DNA of 64,000 nucleotides from an uncultured Bacilli bacterium (GTDB lineage: Bacteria > Bacillota_I > Bacilli_A > RF39 > UBA660): positions 51,167 to 115,166 of the forward strand of contig CAKOLL010000005.1 of NCBI GenBank assembly GCA_934096295.1, given 5' to 3'. The position numbers were made by a program, and so were the translations under genes. Positions 9,439 to 18,068 of the stretch are shown here, piece by piece. Within the stretch, counting starts at the first letter, position 1; the number at the start of each line of letters is the position of its first letter. Below the pieces are notes generated by a model. It searched no databases. It worked only from the letters and a program-made list of their open reading frames with translations, and was not told the DNA's origin.

Positions 9439-10215
9439 TTATCTGGGATATCCAACATACATAAGACCATTACAAATAAGGCCTCCCATACCATCTTCTT
9501 TATATTTAGTTTTCTCAAGCAACTTTTTTAAATCAATTTCTTTATTTCTTTCTGTTAAAGCCACTGTACTTGCAATAATTGCTGGATCTAAGGCATGTAT
9601 ATTAACTCTTTTAGGACTTGATGCAAAATTAGCGCCTGCTTTAATTAATTCTTCATAATCACTTTGACAAGCTCCAGCAATAATAACTAATTTTTCATGA
9701 CTTTTTTCATAATTTCTAGCAGCTTTAACAGCTTTAACAAAATAAAGAGAATTTTTATAATTTTTTATATCTTTAGCATCGCCTTTTTTTCTGTAATATG
9801 CATCATGTCCAGTAATTACAACAATATCAGGTTTAAATTCTTTTAAAAGCATTGGTAATTGCTCATAAACATTTTTCTCATTTATTTTTTTACCTACTGC
9901 CATAATACCATTTCTTTTATAAAATTTTAAACATCTAGATAAATATTCTTCATCTGAATCTATATGTAATGCTTTCGCAGGCAAATAAAAAAACTCTCCT
10001 CGATCAAGATTATCCTCCAACAAATCAATATCATCTATTACATCTTCTTCTGTAATATTTTCCTCTTTTCTTAAATCTGTTATATCAGCATCAGCAACTA
10101 ATCTTACCTCAACACCTTTTAAATAATAAACTCCATTTTTAATATTAATAACTTTAAAAACAGTATCATTATCATAACTATTTCTAGTTACATAATCTCC
10201 TTTTTCTATATTCAA
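9439..10215 (-). CDS. yabG: Sporulation-specific protease YabG
   Basis: About 258 residues from a TTG at 10215, which has GGTGAT 9 bases upstream and yields MNIEKGDYVTRNSY, matching the B. subtilis start. Conserved blocks include EVRLVADADI, PDIVVITGHDAYY, IIAGACQSDYEELIKAGANFASSPKR and NIHALDP. YabG is a cysteine-type protease that processes spore coat proteins late in sporulation. An in-frame upstream ATG at 10230 overlaps the ribosome site and is less likely. Confidence 0.93.
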   Translation of the reverse strand: MNIEKGDYVTRNSYDNDTVFKVINIKNGVYYLKGVEVRLVADADITDLRKEENITEEDVIDDIDLLEDNLDRGEFFYLPAKALHIDSDEEYLSRCLKFYKRNGIMAVGKKINEKNVYEQLPMLLKEFKPDIVVITGHDAYYRKKGDAKDIKNYKNSLYFVKAVKAARNYEKSHEKLVIIAGACQSDYEELIKAGANFASSPKRVNIHALDPAIIASTVALTERNKEIDLKKLLEKTKYKEDGMGGLICNGLMYVGYPR

Positions 10216-10253
10216 AATATATATCACCATTAAATTATATGCCACAACAAAAA

Positions 10254-10276
10254 AAGAATTCCCATTAAGAATCCTT
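10254..10276 (-). terminator. Terminator after rsmA
   Basis: On the minus strand AAGGATTC pairs with GAATTCTT (one G-U) and a run of T follows, overlapping the rsmA stop codon. It separates rsmA from yabG. Confidence 0.75.
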
Positions 10277-11050
10277 ATTTAAATTTTCCCATAACTCAAA
10301 AAATATTTCTTCAGATAATTCTTCAGCTCTAACACTCAAATCTAATCCATATTTTTCTAATGTTTCTTGAACATTTTCTAAATCATATATACCACTCAAA
10401 TTATTTTTTAAATTTTTTCTTTTTAACCTAAAAGAATTTTTCAAAAACCTAAAATAACTTTCAACATTAACATCTAATTTCTTTTTTCTAGGAATAAAAC
10501 TTATTACACTACTTTCTACTTTAGGAACTGGATTAAATGCAAATTTTGAAACGTCGCACACTTTCTTTATTTCAAAATAATATTTAAGTACTAAAGTTAT
10601 ATATCCATAATCCTTAGTTTTTTCATGAGCCATAAACCTATCCGCAACCTCTTTTTGAATCATTATAGTAAACTTGCTAAAAGTAATATCCTCTTTTATA
10701 ACATGTTCAATAATCGGAGTTGTTATATAATAAGGAAGGTTACCAACTAAATATAAATTATTATATTTTATATCTTTAATATCTTCTTTTATATTGCTAT
10801 TTAAAAAATCTTTATAAATTACATGTAATTTATTATCCTCTAACTTACTTAATATATTACTTAAATCTGTATCTAATTCATAAGCAATTATATTACATTC
10901 TTTTTTCTTAAGTTCTTTTGTTAAGGCCCCTCTTCCAGGTCCTATTTCAATTATTAAATCTTCATTACATGCTGAAACATCATCAACTATTTTATTTATT
11001 ACATTACTATCTATCAAAAAATTTTGACCCAAACTCTTTTTTGCTTTCAT
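10265..11050 (-). CDS. rsmA: 16S rRNA A1518/A1519 dimethyltransferase RsmA (KsgA)
   Basis: 261 residues. Signature blocks: KSLGQNFLID at the N-terminus, SAM-binding EIGPGRGALT, the target-adenine NLPYYIT motif and the C-terminal RLKRKNLKNNL basic region. It dimethylates two adenines near the 3' end of 16S rRNA, in the cytoplasm. Neighbours yabG and veg give the expected Bacillus order; rnmV, usually upstream, is absent. Confidence 0.96.
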   Translation of the reverse strand: MKAKKSLGQNFLIDSNVINKIVDDVSACNEDLIIEIGPGRGALTKELKKKECNIIAYELDTDLSNILSKLEDNKLHVIYKDFLNSNIKEDIKDIKYNNLYLVGNLPYYITTPIIEHVIKEDITFSKFTIMIQKEVADRFMAHEKTKDYGYITLVLKYYFEIKKVCDVSKFAFNPVPKVESSVISFIPRKKKLDVNVESYFRFLKNSFRLKRKNLKNNLSGIYDLENVQETLEKYGLDLSVRAEELSEEIFFELWENLNKDS

Positions 11051-11052
11051 AA

Positions 11053-11085
11053 AAAAATTCGAGTGGGGTTTATTCCCACCCGCTC
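11053..11085 (-). terminator. Terminator of the 3D-domain gene
   Basis: G-rich/C-rich inverted repeat (core GTGGG/CCCAC) overlapping the stop codon at 11070, with a run of seven T after it on the minus strand. Confidence 0.65.
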
Positions 11086-11597
11086 CTTAAAACATCATAT
11101 GTTATTTTACTTCTACCTATATTTCTAGAAGCATATTCTTCACTTGGTGTAAGTAAATCAAGTGCATATCCTCCAACACCACGGTCAAGAACTATAGCAA
11201 ATTGGTCACCTTCACCAACTCTATCACTTTTAAATCTAACAATAGATCCACAAGCTATATTTTTACTTGAAGCAACTATTTTTACTTCACCGTATTCATA
11301 ATCTTTATATGTTGTTGTACCATCTTTAATATTATATTTTGGCATACATCCAAGAGTTCCATTACATAATGGACAATTATAGGCATAACCAGTTAAGTCA
11401 CCAGTATATGTTGCTATCGGAGTATACTTTATTGTATCTTCAACTTCAATAATTTTCATAGCCATAGTTGTTAAATTAACAGTCTTATTTAAATTATCAT
11501 TTTCAACAACAGCCATTTTTGTATCTGAACTGCTTTTAGCAATTATAAGCATAAATATAACAATTGACATTCTTACAAAATAATTTACTACTTTCAT
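11070..11597 (-). CDS. Secreted or membrane-anchored 3D-domain protein (YabE/YuiC-like)
   Basis: 175 residues. A single N-terminal hydrophobic segment (about 8-22) anchors or exports it. The C-terminal half is a 3D (double-psi beta-barrel) domain: VASSKNIACGSIVRF, then AIVLDRGVGGYALDLL with two of the family aspartates, then YASRNIG. Such domains are lytic transglycosylase-like wall enzymes. Four cysteines (CPLCNGTLGC plus C in NIACGS) may form disulphides or bind metal. In B. subtilis the 3D protein YabE also lies next to ksgA. Confidence 0.8.
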   Translation of the reverse strand: MKVVNYFVRMSIVIFMLIIAKSSSDTKMAVVENDNLNKTVNLTTMAMKIIEVEDTIKYTPIATYTGDLTGYAYNCPLCNGTLGCMPKYNIKDGTTTYKDYEYGEVKIVASSKNIACGSIVRFKSDRVGEGDQFAIVLDRGVGGYALDLLTPSEEYASRNIGRSKITYDVLRSGWE

Positions 11598-11683
11598 TTA
11601 ATATCCACCTTTCACTGGATATCTAAATTATAACATTAATATAGTAATAAAGCAATTGACAATATTTTACAAAAAACCATAAT

Positions 11684-12898
11684 CTATTTTGCAACATTTA
11701 TCACTGAAGAAATAGGAATAATATAATTTTTTTCATCTAATTTTAATAAATTATCATATAAACAAATAATTCCTCCCGTTGAAACTTCTTTTTTGCTATT
11801 TTCTAGATACTTAAAACTTGAAACCATAGCACGATTAGGAGATGCTGTTTTTTTAATTTCAAATGGATATAATTTATTATTTTTATATATAACTAAATCT
11901 ATTTCATGTTTTTCTTTATCTCTATAGTAAGAAAGATTAGGCTTTAATCCTCTAGCATTATAAGATTTTATTATTTCTGAAATAACAAAATTTTCTAAAT
12001 AATGTCCTGAATTAGAGCTTAGTTGTAAATCTCTTTCTGTTTCCCATCCAGCCAAATATGCAGCAAGTCCAGTATCCATAAAATAAATTTTAGGAATATG
12101 AGTCATACGTTTTAACTGTGATGACATATAAGGTTCAAGTAAATAAACTATTCCTGAAGAAACTAAAACCGATAACCATGCTATTACTGTTGGTACACTT
12201 ACTCCACAATCTTTAGATAAATCAGAATAATTTAACTGCTCTCCTACTCTAGATGCAATACTAACCATAAACTTTTTAAATTCTTCAATTTTTCCAACTT
12301 CTATTAATTGTCTAACATCCCTATTAATATAAGTATCAATATAACTTTGAAAATAAAGATTTCTATCAATTTTTGGATTATCATAAAATTCAGGCATACC
12401 ACCTTTAAATATTATTTCGAATAAAGCATTTACTTCAATTTTAGGAGCTTCACATAATTTTTCGGGATTAAATAATTCTTTTTTTTCATTTCTTACAATT
12501 TCAGAATATGTAAAACTATTCAAATTTACTATACCAACTCGACCAGCTAAAGACTCAGATGCCTTTTCCATTAAATTAAATTGTTGTGAACCAGTTATCC
12601 AATATTGGCCTTTTTCTTTTGTATTATCAACATTAATTTTGATATATGAAAAAAGATCTGGTGCATATTGGGCTTCATCAATAAATAAAGGTGCTGGATG
12701 TTCTTCTAAAAATAACTTTGGGTCATTTTGTGCTTGTTCCCTCAAAACCTTATCGTCTAAAGTTATATAATTCATATTTTCAGGTTTTAAACTTTTTAAT
12801 AAAGTAGTTTTACCTGTTTGTCTAGGACCAGTAACTAACAAAACTCTAAACGTTTCACTTACATGTTTAATCATCTCAGTGGCTTCTCTGTTATACAT
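11684..12898 (-). CDS. DUF4143-type AAA ATPase (AAA_14) with C-terminal PD-(D/E)XK-like region
   Basis: 404 residues. The N-terminal P-loop domain has Walker A GPRQTGKTT (24-32) and Walker B APLFIDEAQ. A winged-helix-like segment follows in the middle (NYSDLSKDCGVSVPTVIAWL). The C-terminal DUF4143 region contains the nuclease-like pattern EIDLVIYKN...PFEIKK. The family is common in accessory DNA of gut bacteria and its role is unknown. It interrupts the conserved tatD-yabE-rsmA region. The promoter lies in a four-copy 23-bp repeat array just upstream. It is a distant relative of the ATPase at 41839-43179. Confidence 0.85.
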   Translation of the reverse strand: MYNREATEMIKHVSETFRVLLVTGPRQTGKTTLLKSLKPENMNYITLDDKVLREQAQNDPKLFLEEHPAPLFIDEAQYAPDLFSYIKINVDNTKEKGQYWITGSQQFNLMEKASESLAGRVGIVNLNSFTYSEIVRNEKKELFNPEKLCEAPKIEVNALFEIIFKGGMPEFYDNPKIDRNLYFQSYIDTYINRDVRQLIEVGKIEEFKKFMVSIASRVGEQLNYSDLSKDCGVSVPTVIAWLSVLVSSGIVYLLEPYMSSQLKRMTHIPKIYFMDTGLAAYLAGWETERDLQLSSNSGHYLENFVISEIIKSYNARGLKPNLSYYRDKEKHEIDLVIYKNNKLYPFEIKKTASPNRAMVSSFKYLENSKKEVSTGGIICLYDNLLKLDEKNYIIPISSVINVAK

Positions 12899-12922
12899 AC
12901 TATTCCCCTCTTTTCTAAATAG

Positions 12923-12951
12923 ATTATAACATTACACTTTAAATTAGTCAA
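12923..12951 (-). promoter_or_regulatory. Promoter of the DUF4143 ATPase gene, built on the first repeat copy
   Basis: On the minus strand TTGACT (12946-12951), a 17-base spacer, then TATAAT (12923-12928). The -35 hexamer is the conserved end of the gene-proximal copy of the 23-bp direct repeat. Confidence 0.75.
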
Positions 12952-13020
12952 GGGATACACTTTAAATTAGTCAAGAGGTGAACTTTAAATTAGTCAAAGG
13001 GTACACTTTAAATTAGTCAA
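12936..13020 (-). repeat. Four direct repeats, exact 23-bp period
   Basis: The 16-mer ACTTTAAATTAGTCAA (plus strand) is identical at 12936, 12959, 12982 and 13005. The 7-base linkers between copies vary. On the coding strand each copy begins TTGACT, so each could act as a -35 box or an operator. The array abuts the ATPase promoter. Confidence 0.95.
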
Positions 13021-13038
13021 AAGAAGATAAAGTAAAAA

Positions 13039-13809
13039 TTAATCCAACTTTATCTTCTTATACATATTAACAATGTTTTTATTTGTTTGTTCTGCTAACT
13101 TCTCTAATGATATATTAGATAACTCAGCTACAAACTTAGCGACCTCAAGTACATGTCCTGGATTATTTTGTTTACCTCTAAAAGGCTCTGGAGTAAGATA
13201 TGGACTATCAGTTTCTAAAATAATATTTTCAAGTCCAACCTCTTTAATCACTTCTTTTATTTTAGCATTTTTAAATGTAATAACACCATTTACACCTAAT
13301 AAATAACCCATTTTAATATAGATTCTTGCAGTTTCCAAGCTACCAGAAAAAGAATGAATTACCCCTTTACAATTAAATTTCTTTAAAGAATTAATTGTAT
13401 CTTCAGTGGCATCTCTAGAATGAACAATCACAGGCAAATTATATTTTTCTGCTAAATCTAATTGAGATTCAAATAATTTAATTTGTTCTTCTTTATTATC
13501 TTTAGTATAGTAATAGTCCAAACCAATTTCTCCGATGGCAACAATTTTTTCATTACTTAAATTATCTTCTATAAACTTAATGTCCTCTTGCATTACTCCA
13601 TCAACATCTTCTGGATGAATACCAATTGCCCCATACATATTCGGATATTTTTTAATCAAATCTAATACCTCTTTATTAGTTTCATCATTACTACCATTAT
13701 TAATAACATATTTTATATGATTATTACTTGCAGTTTCTAATACTTCGTCTATATTTTCATAATCAGATTTAAATACATGACAATGTGTATCAACAAAATA
13801 ATTATTCAT
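13039..13809 (-). CDS. tatD: TatD-family metal-dependent DNase
   Basis: 256 residues from the ATG at 13809. Metal ligands are visible in FVDTHCHVF, GEIGLDYYY, VIVHSRDA, GVIHSFSG and LETDSPYLTP. TatD is a 3'-5' exonuclease involved in DNA repair or turnover. It overlaps the end of metG by 8 bases, as expected for the Bacillus metS-yabD pair, so it falls under the methionine T-box. Confidence 0.95.
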   Translation of the reverse strand: MNNYFVDTHCHVFKSDYENIDEVLETASNNHIKYVINNGSNDETNKEVLDLIKKYPNMYGAIGIHPEDVDGVMQEDIKFIEDNLSNEKIVAIGEIGLDYYYTKDNKEEQIKLFESQLDLAEKYNLPVIVHSRDATEDTINSLKKFNCKGVIHSFSGSLETARIYIKMGYLLGVNGVITFKNAKIKEVIKEVGLENIILETDSPYLTPEPFRGKQNNPGHVLEVAKFVAELSNISLEKLAEQTNKNIVNMYKKIKLD

Positions 13810-15334
13810 TAATCTCAATCCTATTAAATAAAATTTCTGGTTTATTTAAGGTAATTCCACATTCTAAATTACCAAATCCATTTATACTTTCAATGTTTCT
13901 TTCATTTGTATTAAGTTCATTTAATATTTTTTCACTTGTTACATTAATAAATGGTTCAAGAAGTATTGCACATACTCTAATACTTTCTAAGATATTATAT
14001 AAAACAGTTTTTAATCTATCATGTTTAGCTTCATCTTTAGCAAGTATCCATGGTGTAGTTTCATCAATATACTTATTACATCTTTTTAATACTTCAAATA
14101 TTTCTTCTAAAGCTTCATTAACTTTTAAACCATCCATTTTTTCATCAACTTTTGTCTTTAAACTTGTAACAGCACTAATTAAATCATTATCAATTTCTTC
14201 ATTTACTTTTGGATTTTCTACCACTCCATCAAAGTATTTATGACTCATACTTATAGTTCTATTAACCAAATTTCCTAAATTATTTACTAAATCAGTATTT
14301 GTTCTATTAATTAATGCTTCTTCAGAGAAATTACCATCACTACCAAAAGAAACTTCTCTTAGAGCAAAATATCTAACAGCATCAACACCATATGCATCAA
14401 TATATTCTCTAGGGTCTTTATAGTTACCTAATGATTTAGAAATTTTACCACCATTAATAATTAGCCATCCATGTCCAAACACTTGGTGAGGTATTTCAAT
14501 TCCTAAAGCCATAAGTAATGCAGGCCAAATAATTGCATGGAATCTTGTAATTTCTTTACCAACTAAATGTAAATCTGCTGGCCAATATTTTTTAAATAAT
14601 GGCGCATTTTCATCTGGATAACCTAAAGATGTAATATAGTTTGATAAAGCATCAATCCATACATAAATTACATGTTTTGGATCAAAATCTACAGGAATTC
14701 CCCATTTAACTGAAGTTCTTGATACACACAAGTCTTCAAGTCCTGGTTTAATGAAATTATTTACTAGTTCATTTTTTCTTGAAACTGGCAAAATAAATTC
14801 CGGATTCTTATCATATAATTCAACTAATTTGTCTTGATATTTGGATAATCTAAAAAAGTAAGCTTCTTCAGTAACATTTTTAACCTCACGACCACAATCT
14901 GGACATTTTCCATCTACAAGTTGAGTTTCTGTCCAAAATGATTCACAAGGAACACAATATAGTCCCTCATAAGAACCTTTATAAATATCCCCTTGATCAT
15001 ATAATTTTCTAAATATTTTTTGAACAGCTTTAACATGTGATTCGTCAGTAGTTCTAATAAAATAATCATATGAAATGTTTAAACTTTTCCATAAATTTTT
15101 AGCATTTTCGATTATAACATCAACATATTCTTTTGGCGTTACACCAGCATCCTTAGCTTTTTGTTCAATTTTAGCTCCATGTTCATCAGTTCCAGTTTGG
15201 AAAAACACATCATAACCATTTAATCTTTTATATCTTGCAATAGCATCTGCAATAATAGTTGTATAACAATGTCCAATATGAAAATCCGCACTTGGATAAT
15301 ATATTGGTGTAGTAATATAATATTTTTTATTCAT
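13802..15334 (-). CDS. metG: Methionyl-tRNA synthetase
   Basis: 510 residues from the ATG at 15334 (an ATG at 15340 is also possible). Class I signatures: ADFHIGHCY (HIGH) and GGKISKSLGN (KMSKS). A zinc knuckle has two C-X2-C pairs (CVPC and CPDC). The C-terminal dimerisation/tRNA-binding domain of B. subtilis MetS is missing, giving the short form. It overlaps the end of dut and lies under a T-box with an AUG specifier. Confidence 0.96.
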   Translation of the reverse strand: MNKKYYITTPIYYPSADFHIGHCYTTIIADAIARYKRLNGYDVFFQTGTDEHGAKIEQKAKDAGVTPKEYVDVIIENAKNLWKSLNISYDYFIRTTDESHVKAVQKIFRKLYDQGDIYKGSYEGLYCVPCESFWTETQLVDGKCPDCGREVKNVTEEAYFFRLSKYQDKLVELYDKNPEFILPVSRKNELVNNFIKPGLEDLCVSRTSVKWGIPVDFDPKHVIYVWIDALSNYITSLGYPDENAPLFKKYWPADLHLVGKEITRFHAIIWPALLMALGIEIPHQVFGHGWLIINGGKISKSLGNYKDPREYIDAYGVDAVRYFALREVSFGSDGNFSEEALINRTNTDLVNNLGNLVNRTISMSHKYFDGVVENPKVNEEIDNDLISAVTSLKTKVDEKMDGLKVNEALEEIFEVLKRCNKYIDETTPWILAKDEAKHDRLKTVLYNILESIRVCAILLEPFINVTSEKILNELNTNERNIESINGFGNLECGITLNKPEILFNRIEINE

Positions 15335-15824
15335 TTTCATTTCCTTCTTTCTTTTTATTTGTACTGCCTAGCCCACCAACTCTTGTTTTATTAACACAAT
15401 CATCATCTGTTGTTAAAAATTTAACAAATATCCCTTGAGCATAAGCATCTCCTTTATTAATTATATATTCCTTATCTCCATGATTTTGAAGACAAATCCA
15501 CATATGTCCTTCATTATCAGGGTTATTATAATAATCACTTTCAATAATACCCACTTGGTTTGTAAGTCTAACATTATATTTAAAACCCATACTACTTCTA
15601 ACTACAAGCATTAACATTTCATCACTTTCAAATGTAGCTTTATAACCAGTTGGTATTTTTAAAATTTCATTTGGTTTAATAACATAATCTTTTATGGCAA
15701 AAAAATCATAACCTGCACTATACTTTGTCCCTCTTAAAGGGAGCATATAATCATCATACAAAGTTTTATTATCCCCAAAAACTTTAGTAAATTCTGGATA
15801 ACTAATTTTTTCAAATTTTCTCAT
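15327..15824 (-). CDS. dut: dUTP diphosphatase (trimeric dUTPase-type)
   Basis: 165 residues from the ATG at 15824, which has TTGGAGG upstream. Family motifs in order: AGYDFFA, RSSMGFK, the GIIESDYYNNPDNEGH region, GDAYAQGIF, and C-terminal RVGGLGST. It converts dUTP to dUMP, keeping uracil out of DNA. It is the first gene after a methionine T-box and overlaps metG, so synthesis of this nucleotide-pool enzyme appears tied to tRNA-Met charging. Confidence 0.87.
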   Translation of the reverse strand: MRKFEKISYPEFTKVFGDNKTLYDDYMLPLRGTKYSAGYDFFAIKDYVIKPNEILKIPTGYKATFESDEMLMLVVRSSMGFKYNVRLTNQVGIIESDYYNNPDNEGHMWICLQNHGDKEYIINKGDAYAQGIFVKFLTTDDDCVNKTRVGGLGSTNKKKEGNENE

Positions 15825-15835
15825 ATTTACCTCCA

Positions 15836-16035
15836 ATAAAAAAATCACAAACTAAGGACGAGTATAACCCGCGGTACCACCTTAATTCATGATTTATCAT
15901 GCAACTTAAAATTTATAACGTAATTACCCGATTTTAACTCCAGAGCCATGTTCGCATATCTTCGTTTTTTCTTTTCCACCAACCAAGAAATCTCTATGAA
16001 ACTAGGATATCTACTCTTTCCTTCTTCGTTAAACT
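15836..16035 (-). promoter_or_regulatory. T-box riboswitch, AUG (Met) specifier
   Basis: On the minus strand the leader shows stem I elements (AGAGTAGATATCCTAG, GGTTGGTG), the specifier segment GAACATGGCTCTGGAGTT with ATG at 15947-15949, and the T-box AAGGTGGTACCGCGGG. A terminator follows in which TAAGG pairs with CCTTA ahead of a T-run at about 15838. Uncharged tRNA-Met should favour the antiterminator and allow dut-metG-tatD transcription. Confidence 0.95.
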
Positions 16036-16041
16036 AAACAT

Positions 16042-16070
16042 AGTTTACCATACATTTTATGTAAATGCAA
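16042..16070 (-). promoter_or_regulatory. Probable promoter of the T-box operon
   Basis: Minus strand TTGCAT (16065-16070), 17-base spacer, TAAACT (16042-16047). It lies just upstream of the first T-box stem. The -10 match is moderate. Confidence 0.5.
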
Positions 16071-16100
16071 TTTTTTTAATAATTAGTGTTTAAATTTTAT

Positions 16101-16241
16101 TTATTCACTTTCTATTTCTTTAATCAAAAGTAAATTATCTAATATATCTTTTTTTTCATTTACTCTTTGGCTTAATATATCAATATCAATTTTTACTAAA
16201 TCAATTAAGCTTTCAATGTCTAACTTATTTTCATCTTCCAT
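16101..16241 (-). CDS. Small uncharacterised protein, coupled to the upstream regulator
   Basis: 46 residues, acidic and leucine/isoleucine-rich, probably one or two helices (ESLIDLVKIDIDILSQRV). The ATG lies inside the last codons of the upstream regulator gene (11-base overlap), with GAGGA 7 bases before it, so translation is coupled. Not recognised; possibly a partner or modulator of the regulator. Confidence 0.6.
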   Translation of the reverse strand: MEDENKLDIESLIDLVKIDIDILSQRVNEKKDILDNLLLIKEIESE

Positions 16242-17331
16242 TTTTTTCCTCTTTTTCTAAACTTTTTATATCACTTTGAGCTTGAGCAATTTTAGCATCT
16301 AATTCAGCATTTTCAATTATCAATTCATTTTTTCTTTGTTCTAGGTCTGAAAGTTCTTCAAAAGCTGCATCATCTTCAACAATAATTATATCTCGTGGAT
16401 TTTTTAAATTAGCAATAGCCATTTGAACTTCAGCAGCACCGGCTCTTCCTAAATTTCTTATTCTTGTTAAATCTTCACTAGTCAACGCCAACAAATCATC
16501 TTTAGTGTTTATTCCCGCACTTTTTAAACAAAAATAAGTTCTTGCAGAAATTCCTAAATTAATAATAGAATTTATATCCTTTCTTTCTTCTTCTAACCTT
16601 TCAAATTTTATTTCGTACGCAAAATAATTTCTAATTTTAGCATATAATCTACTTAGTTTCAGCTGAAGATCCCTACCTATATGATACATTTTAGCGATTT
16701 CTTTTGAAGTAAGCCTTTCTTCCTCAGGAATTAACCCCCAAAAACGTATAATTATCGTTTTATCAACATCTGATAATCCAACTTTATCCAAATCATCTAT
16801 ACTTTTGATATAAAATTTGAAATCTTTCATATCTTCACGTATTGTGATTAAGGGTGTACTTTCAAAATACTCCTCAACATGCCAAAATTCCCTTTCCTTA
16901 TATTGGTTAAAAATATATGCATTAAGTCTAAATAATCCTAAATTTCCACCAACCAAATTTAAAAATTCTTTTTTCTTTTTTTCAAAATTGATATTATCTA
17001 AATATTTTTCTAATTGTTTATTTAACCTAATAAAATATTTGTGTTTCAAAACTGCAACAGCAACCCCTAATTCATTTTGCAATTGCAATCCCACTGAACA
17101 TTTTCCATTATCTAAAACACCATATAATTTTCTAATTATAAACGTATCTCTTTCTGATAAATATGATATTTTTGATTCATTGGTATCATATAATTCTTGA
17201 ATTATTTTTTTTATAAAATCGTTAATAGCTAACTTTTTCTGTTCTTCAGTTAACATTTCAAAAGTTTTATCACATTTAACTTTTTCAACATATTCTTTTA
17301 ATACGTCATTCATTGTCATATACTTATCCAT
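16231..17331 (-). CDS. Novel regulator: two sigma-region-4-like HTHs fused to an RNA polymerase alpha-CTD-like domain
   Basis: 366 residues. Residues about 60-110 (LSERDTFIIRKLYGV, then ELGVAVAVLKHK) and about 190-240 (DVDKTIIIRFWGL, then TSKEIAKMYHIGRDL) look like sigma-70 region-4 helix-turn-helix units. Residues about 262-312 form an alpha-CTD-like helix-hairpin-helix (LKSAGINTKDDLLALTSEDL and IRNLGRAGAAEV). The last 40 residues are a charged coiled coil. I know no characterised protein of this order. A consensus promoter precedes it, so it should be well expressed in growing cells. A role in transcription is inferred from domains only. Confidence 0.75.
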   Translation of the reverse strand: MDKYMTMNDVLKEYVEKVKCDKTFEMLTEEQKKLAINDFIKKIIQELYDTNESKISYLSERDTFIIRKLYGVLDNGKCSVGLQLQNELGVAVAVLKHKYFIRLNKQLEKYLDNINFEKKKKEFLNLVGGNLGLFRLNAYIFNQYKEREFWHVEEYFESTPLITIREDMKDFKFYIKSIDDLDKVGLSDVDKTIIIRFWGLIPEEERLTSKEIAKMYHIGRDLQLKLSRLYAKIRNYFAYEIKFERLEEERKDINSIINLGISARTYFCLKSAGINTKDDLLALTSEDLTRIRNLGRAGAAEVQMAIANLKNPRDIIIVEDDAAFEELSDLEQRKNELIIENAELDAKIAQAQSDIKSLEKEEKNGR

Positions 17332-17374
17332 AATTTACCTCCGTATAAACTTTGAGCATTTCCCTCACGCCCAC

Positions 17375-17403
17375 ATTATATCCTAAATATATGTTTATGT
17401 CAA
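17375..17403 (-). promoter_or_regulatory. Consensus sigma-A promoter
   Basis: Minus strand TTGACA (17398-17403), exactly 17 bases, TATAAT (17375-17380): a perfect housekeeping promoter about 45 bases upstream of the ATG at 17331. Confidence 0.9.
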
Positions 17404-17471
17404 ATTTTTGAAAATTGTAATTAAAATAATCGTAAAAAAGTGTAAATTTAAAAATAATCTGCGTTATATTC

Positions 17472-17502
17472 AAAAAAAATGAGAACCAATATAGGCTCTC
17501 AT
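17472..17502 (-). terminator. Terminator of spoVT
   Basis: Nine-base stem ATGAGAGCC/GGTTCTCAT (one mismatch) with a 6-base loop and a run of T on the minus strand, starting at the spoVT stop codon. Confidence 0.8.
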
Positions 17503-18014
17503 TAAAATATATCTATTTTATCAGCAATAATTTTAGCTATAAACTTGCCTAAAGAACTATAATCTATAGCATTTTCACTAATTAAAATAACAAGTCCCAA
17601 TGAATCACTTGATGCAATAATTGGTATAATAGTAAAATAACCACTTACATCTATTCCAAAATTTATTGTGGATAACTCTTTACTTATTAACATTTCTCTA
17701 TTATCAATAAGTTCTAAAAATCTGTTATTAAGTTTAGTATTTTCCACAATTTCTTTATTTGATGACGTAATAACTTTTTCTCTATCAGTTATGACTAAAT
17801 CAATATTATAAATATTCTTAATAAGTTCACATAACTTACCACTTAAATCCTCATACTTTCTAACCTCAAAATATTTTTTTAATATAATACTATCTTCATT
17901 AGTAAAAATCTCTAAAGTTTCACCATCTCTAATACCTAAATTTTTTCTAATTTCCTTAGGAATTACTATTCTTCCAAGTTCATCAATCTTTCTTGTTACA
18001 CCAGTTTGTTTCAA
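17502..18014 (-). CDS. spoVT: Stage V sporulation protein T (AbrB-type regulator)
   Basis: 170 residues. The N-terminal swapped-hairpin AbrB domain (GVTRKIDELGRIVIPKEIRKN) is followed by a GAF-like domain (about 55-170). SpoVT controls sigma-G-dependent genes in the forespore. The start is TTG with GGAGTG upstream. It follows pth-mfd exactly as in Bacillus (mfd-spoVT). The sequence is complete and has no sign of decay. Confidence 0.93.
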   Translation of the reverse strand: MKQTGVTRKIDELGRIVIPKEIRKNLGIRDGETLEIFTNEDSIILKKYFEVRKYEDLSGKLCELIKNIYNIDLVITDREKVITSSNKEIVENTKLNNRFLELIDNREMLISKELSTINFGIDVSGYFTIIPIIASSDSLGLVILISENAIDYSSLGKFIAKIIADKIDIF

Positions 18015-18068
18015 AAAAATTCACTCCACTTCATTACTTATTGTGGAGCAAATTAATTTTTTTATGTA

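Noticed and set aside
13785..14243. Open frame antisense to metG (about 150 codons)
   Set aside because: It is hydrophobic shadow sequence opposite a conserved gene, without a ribosome site.
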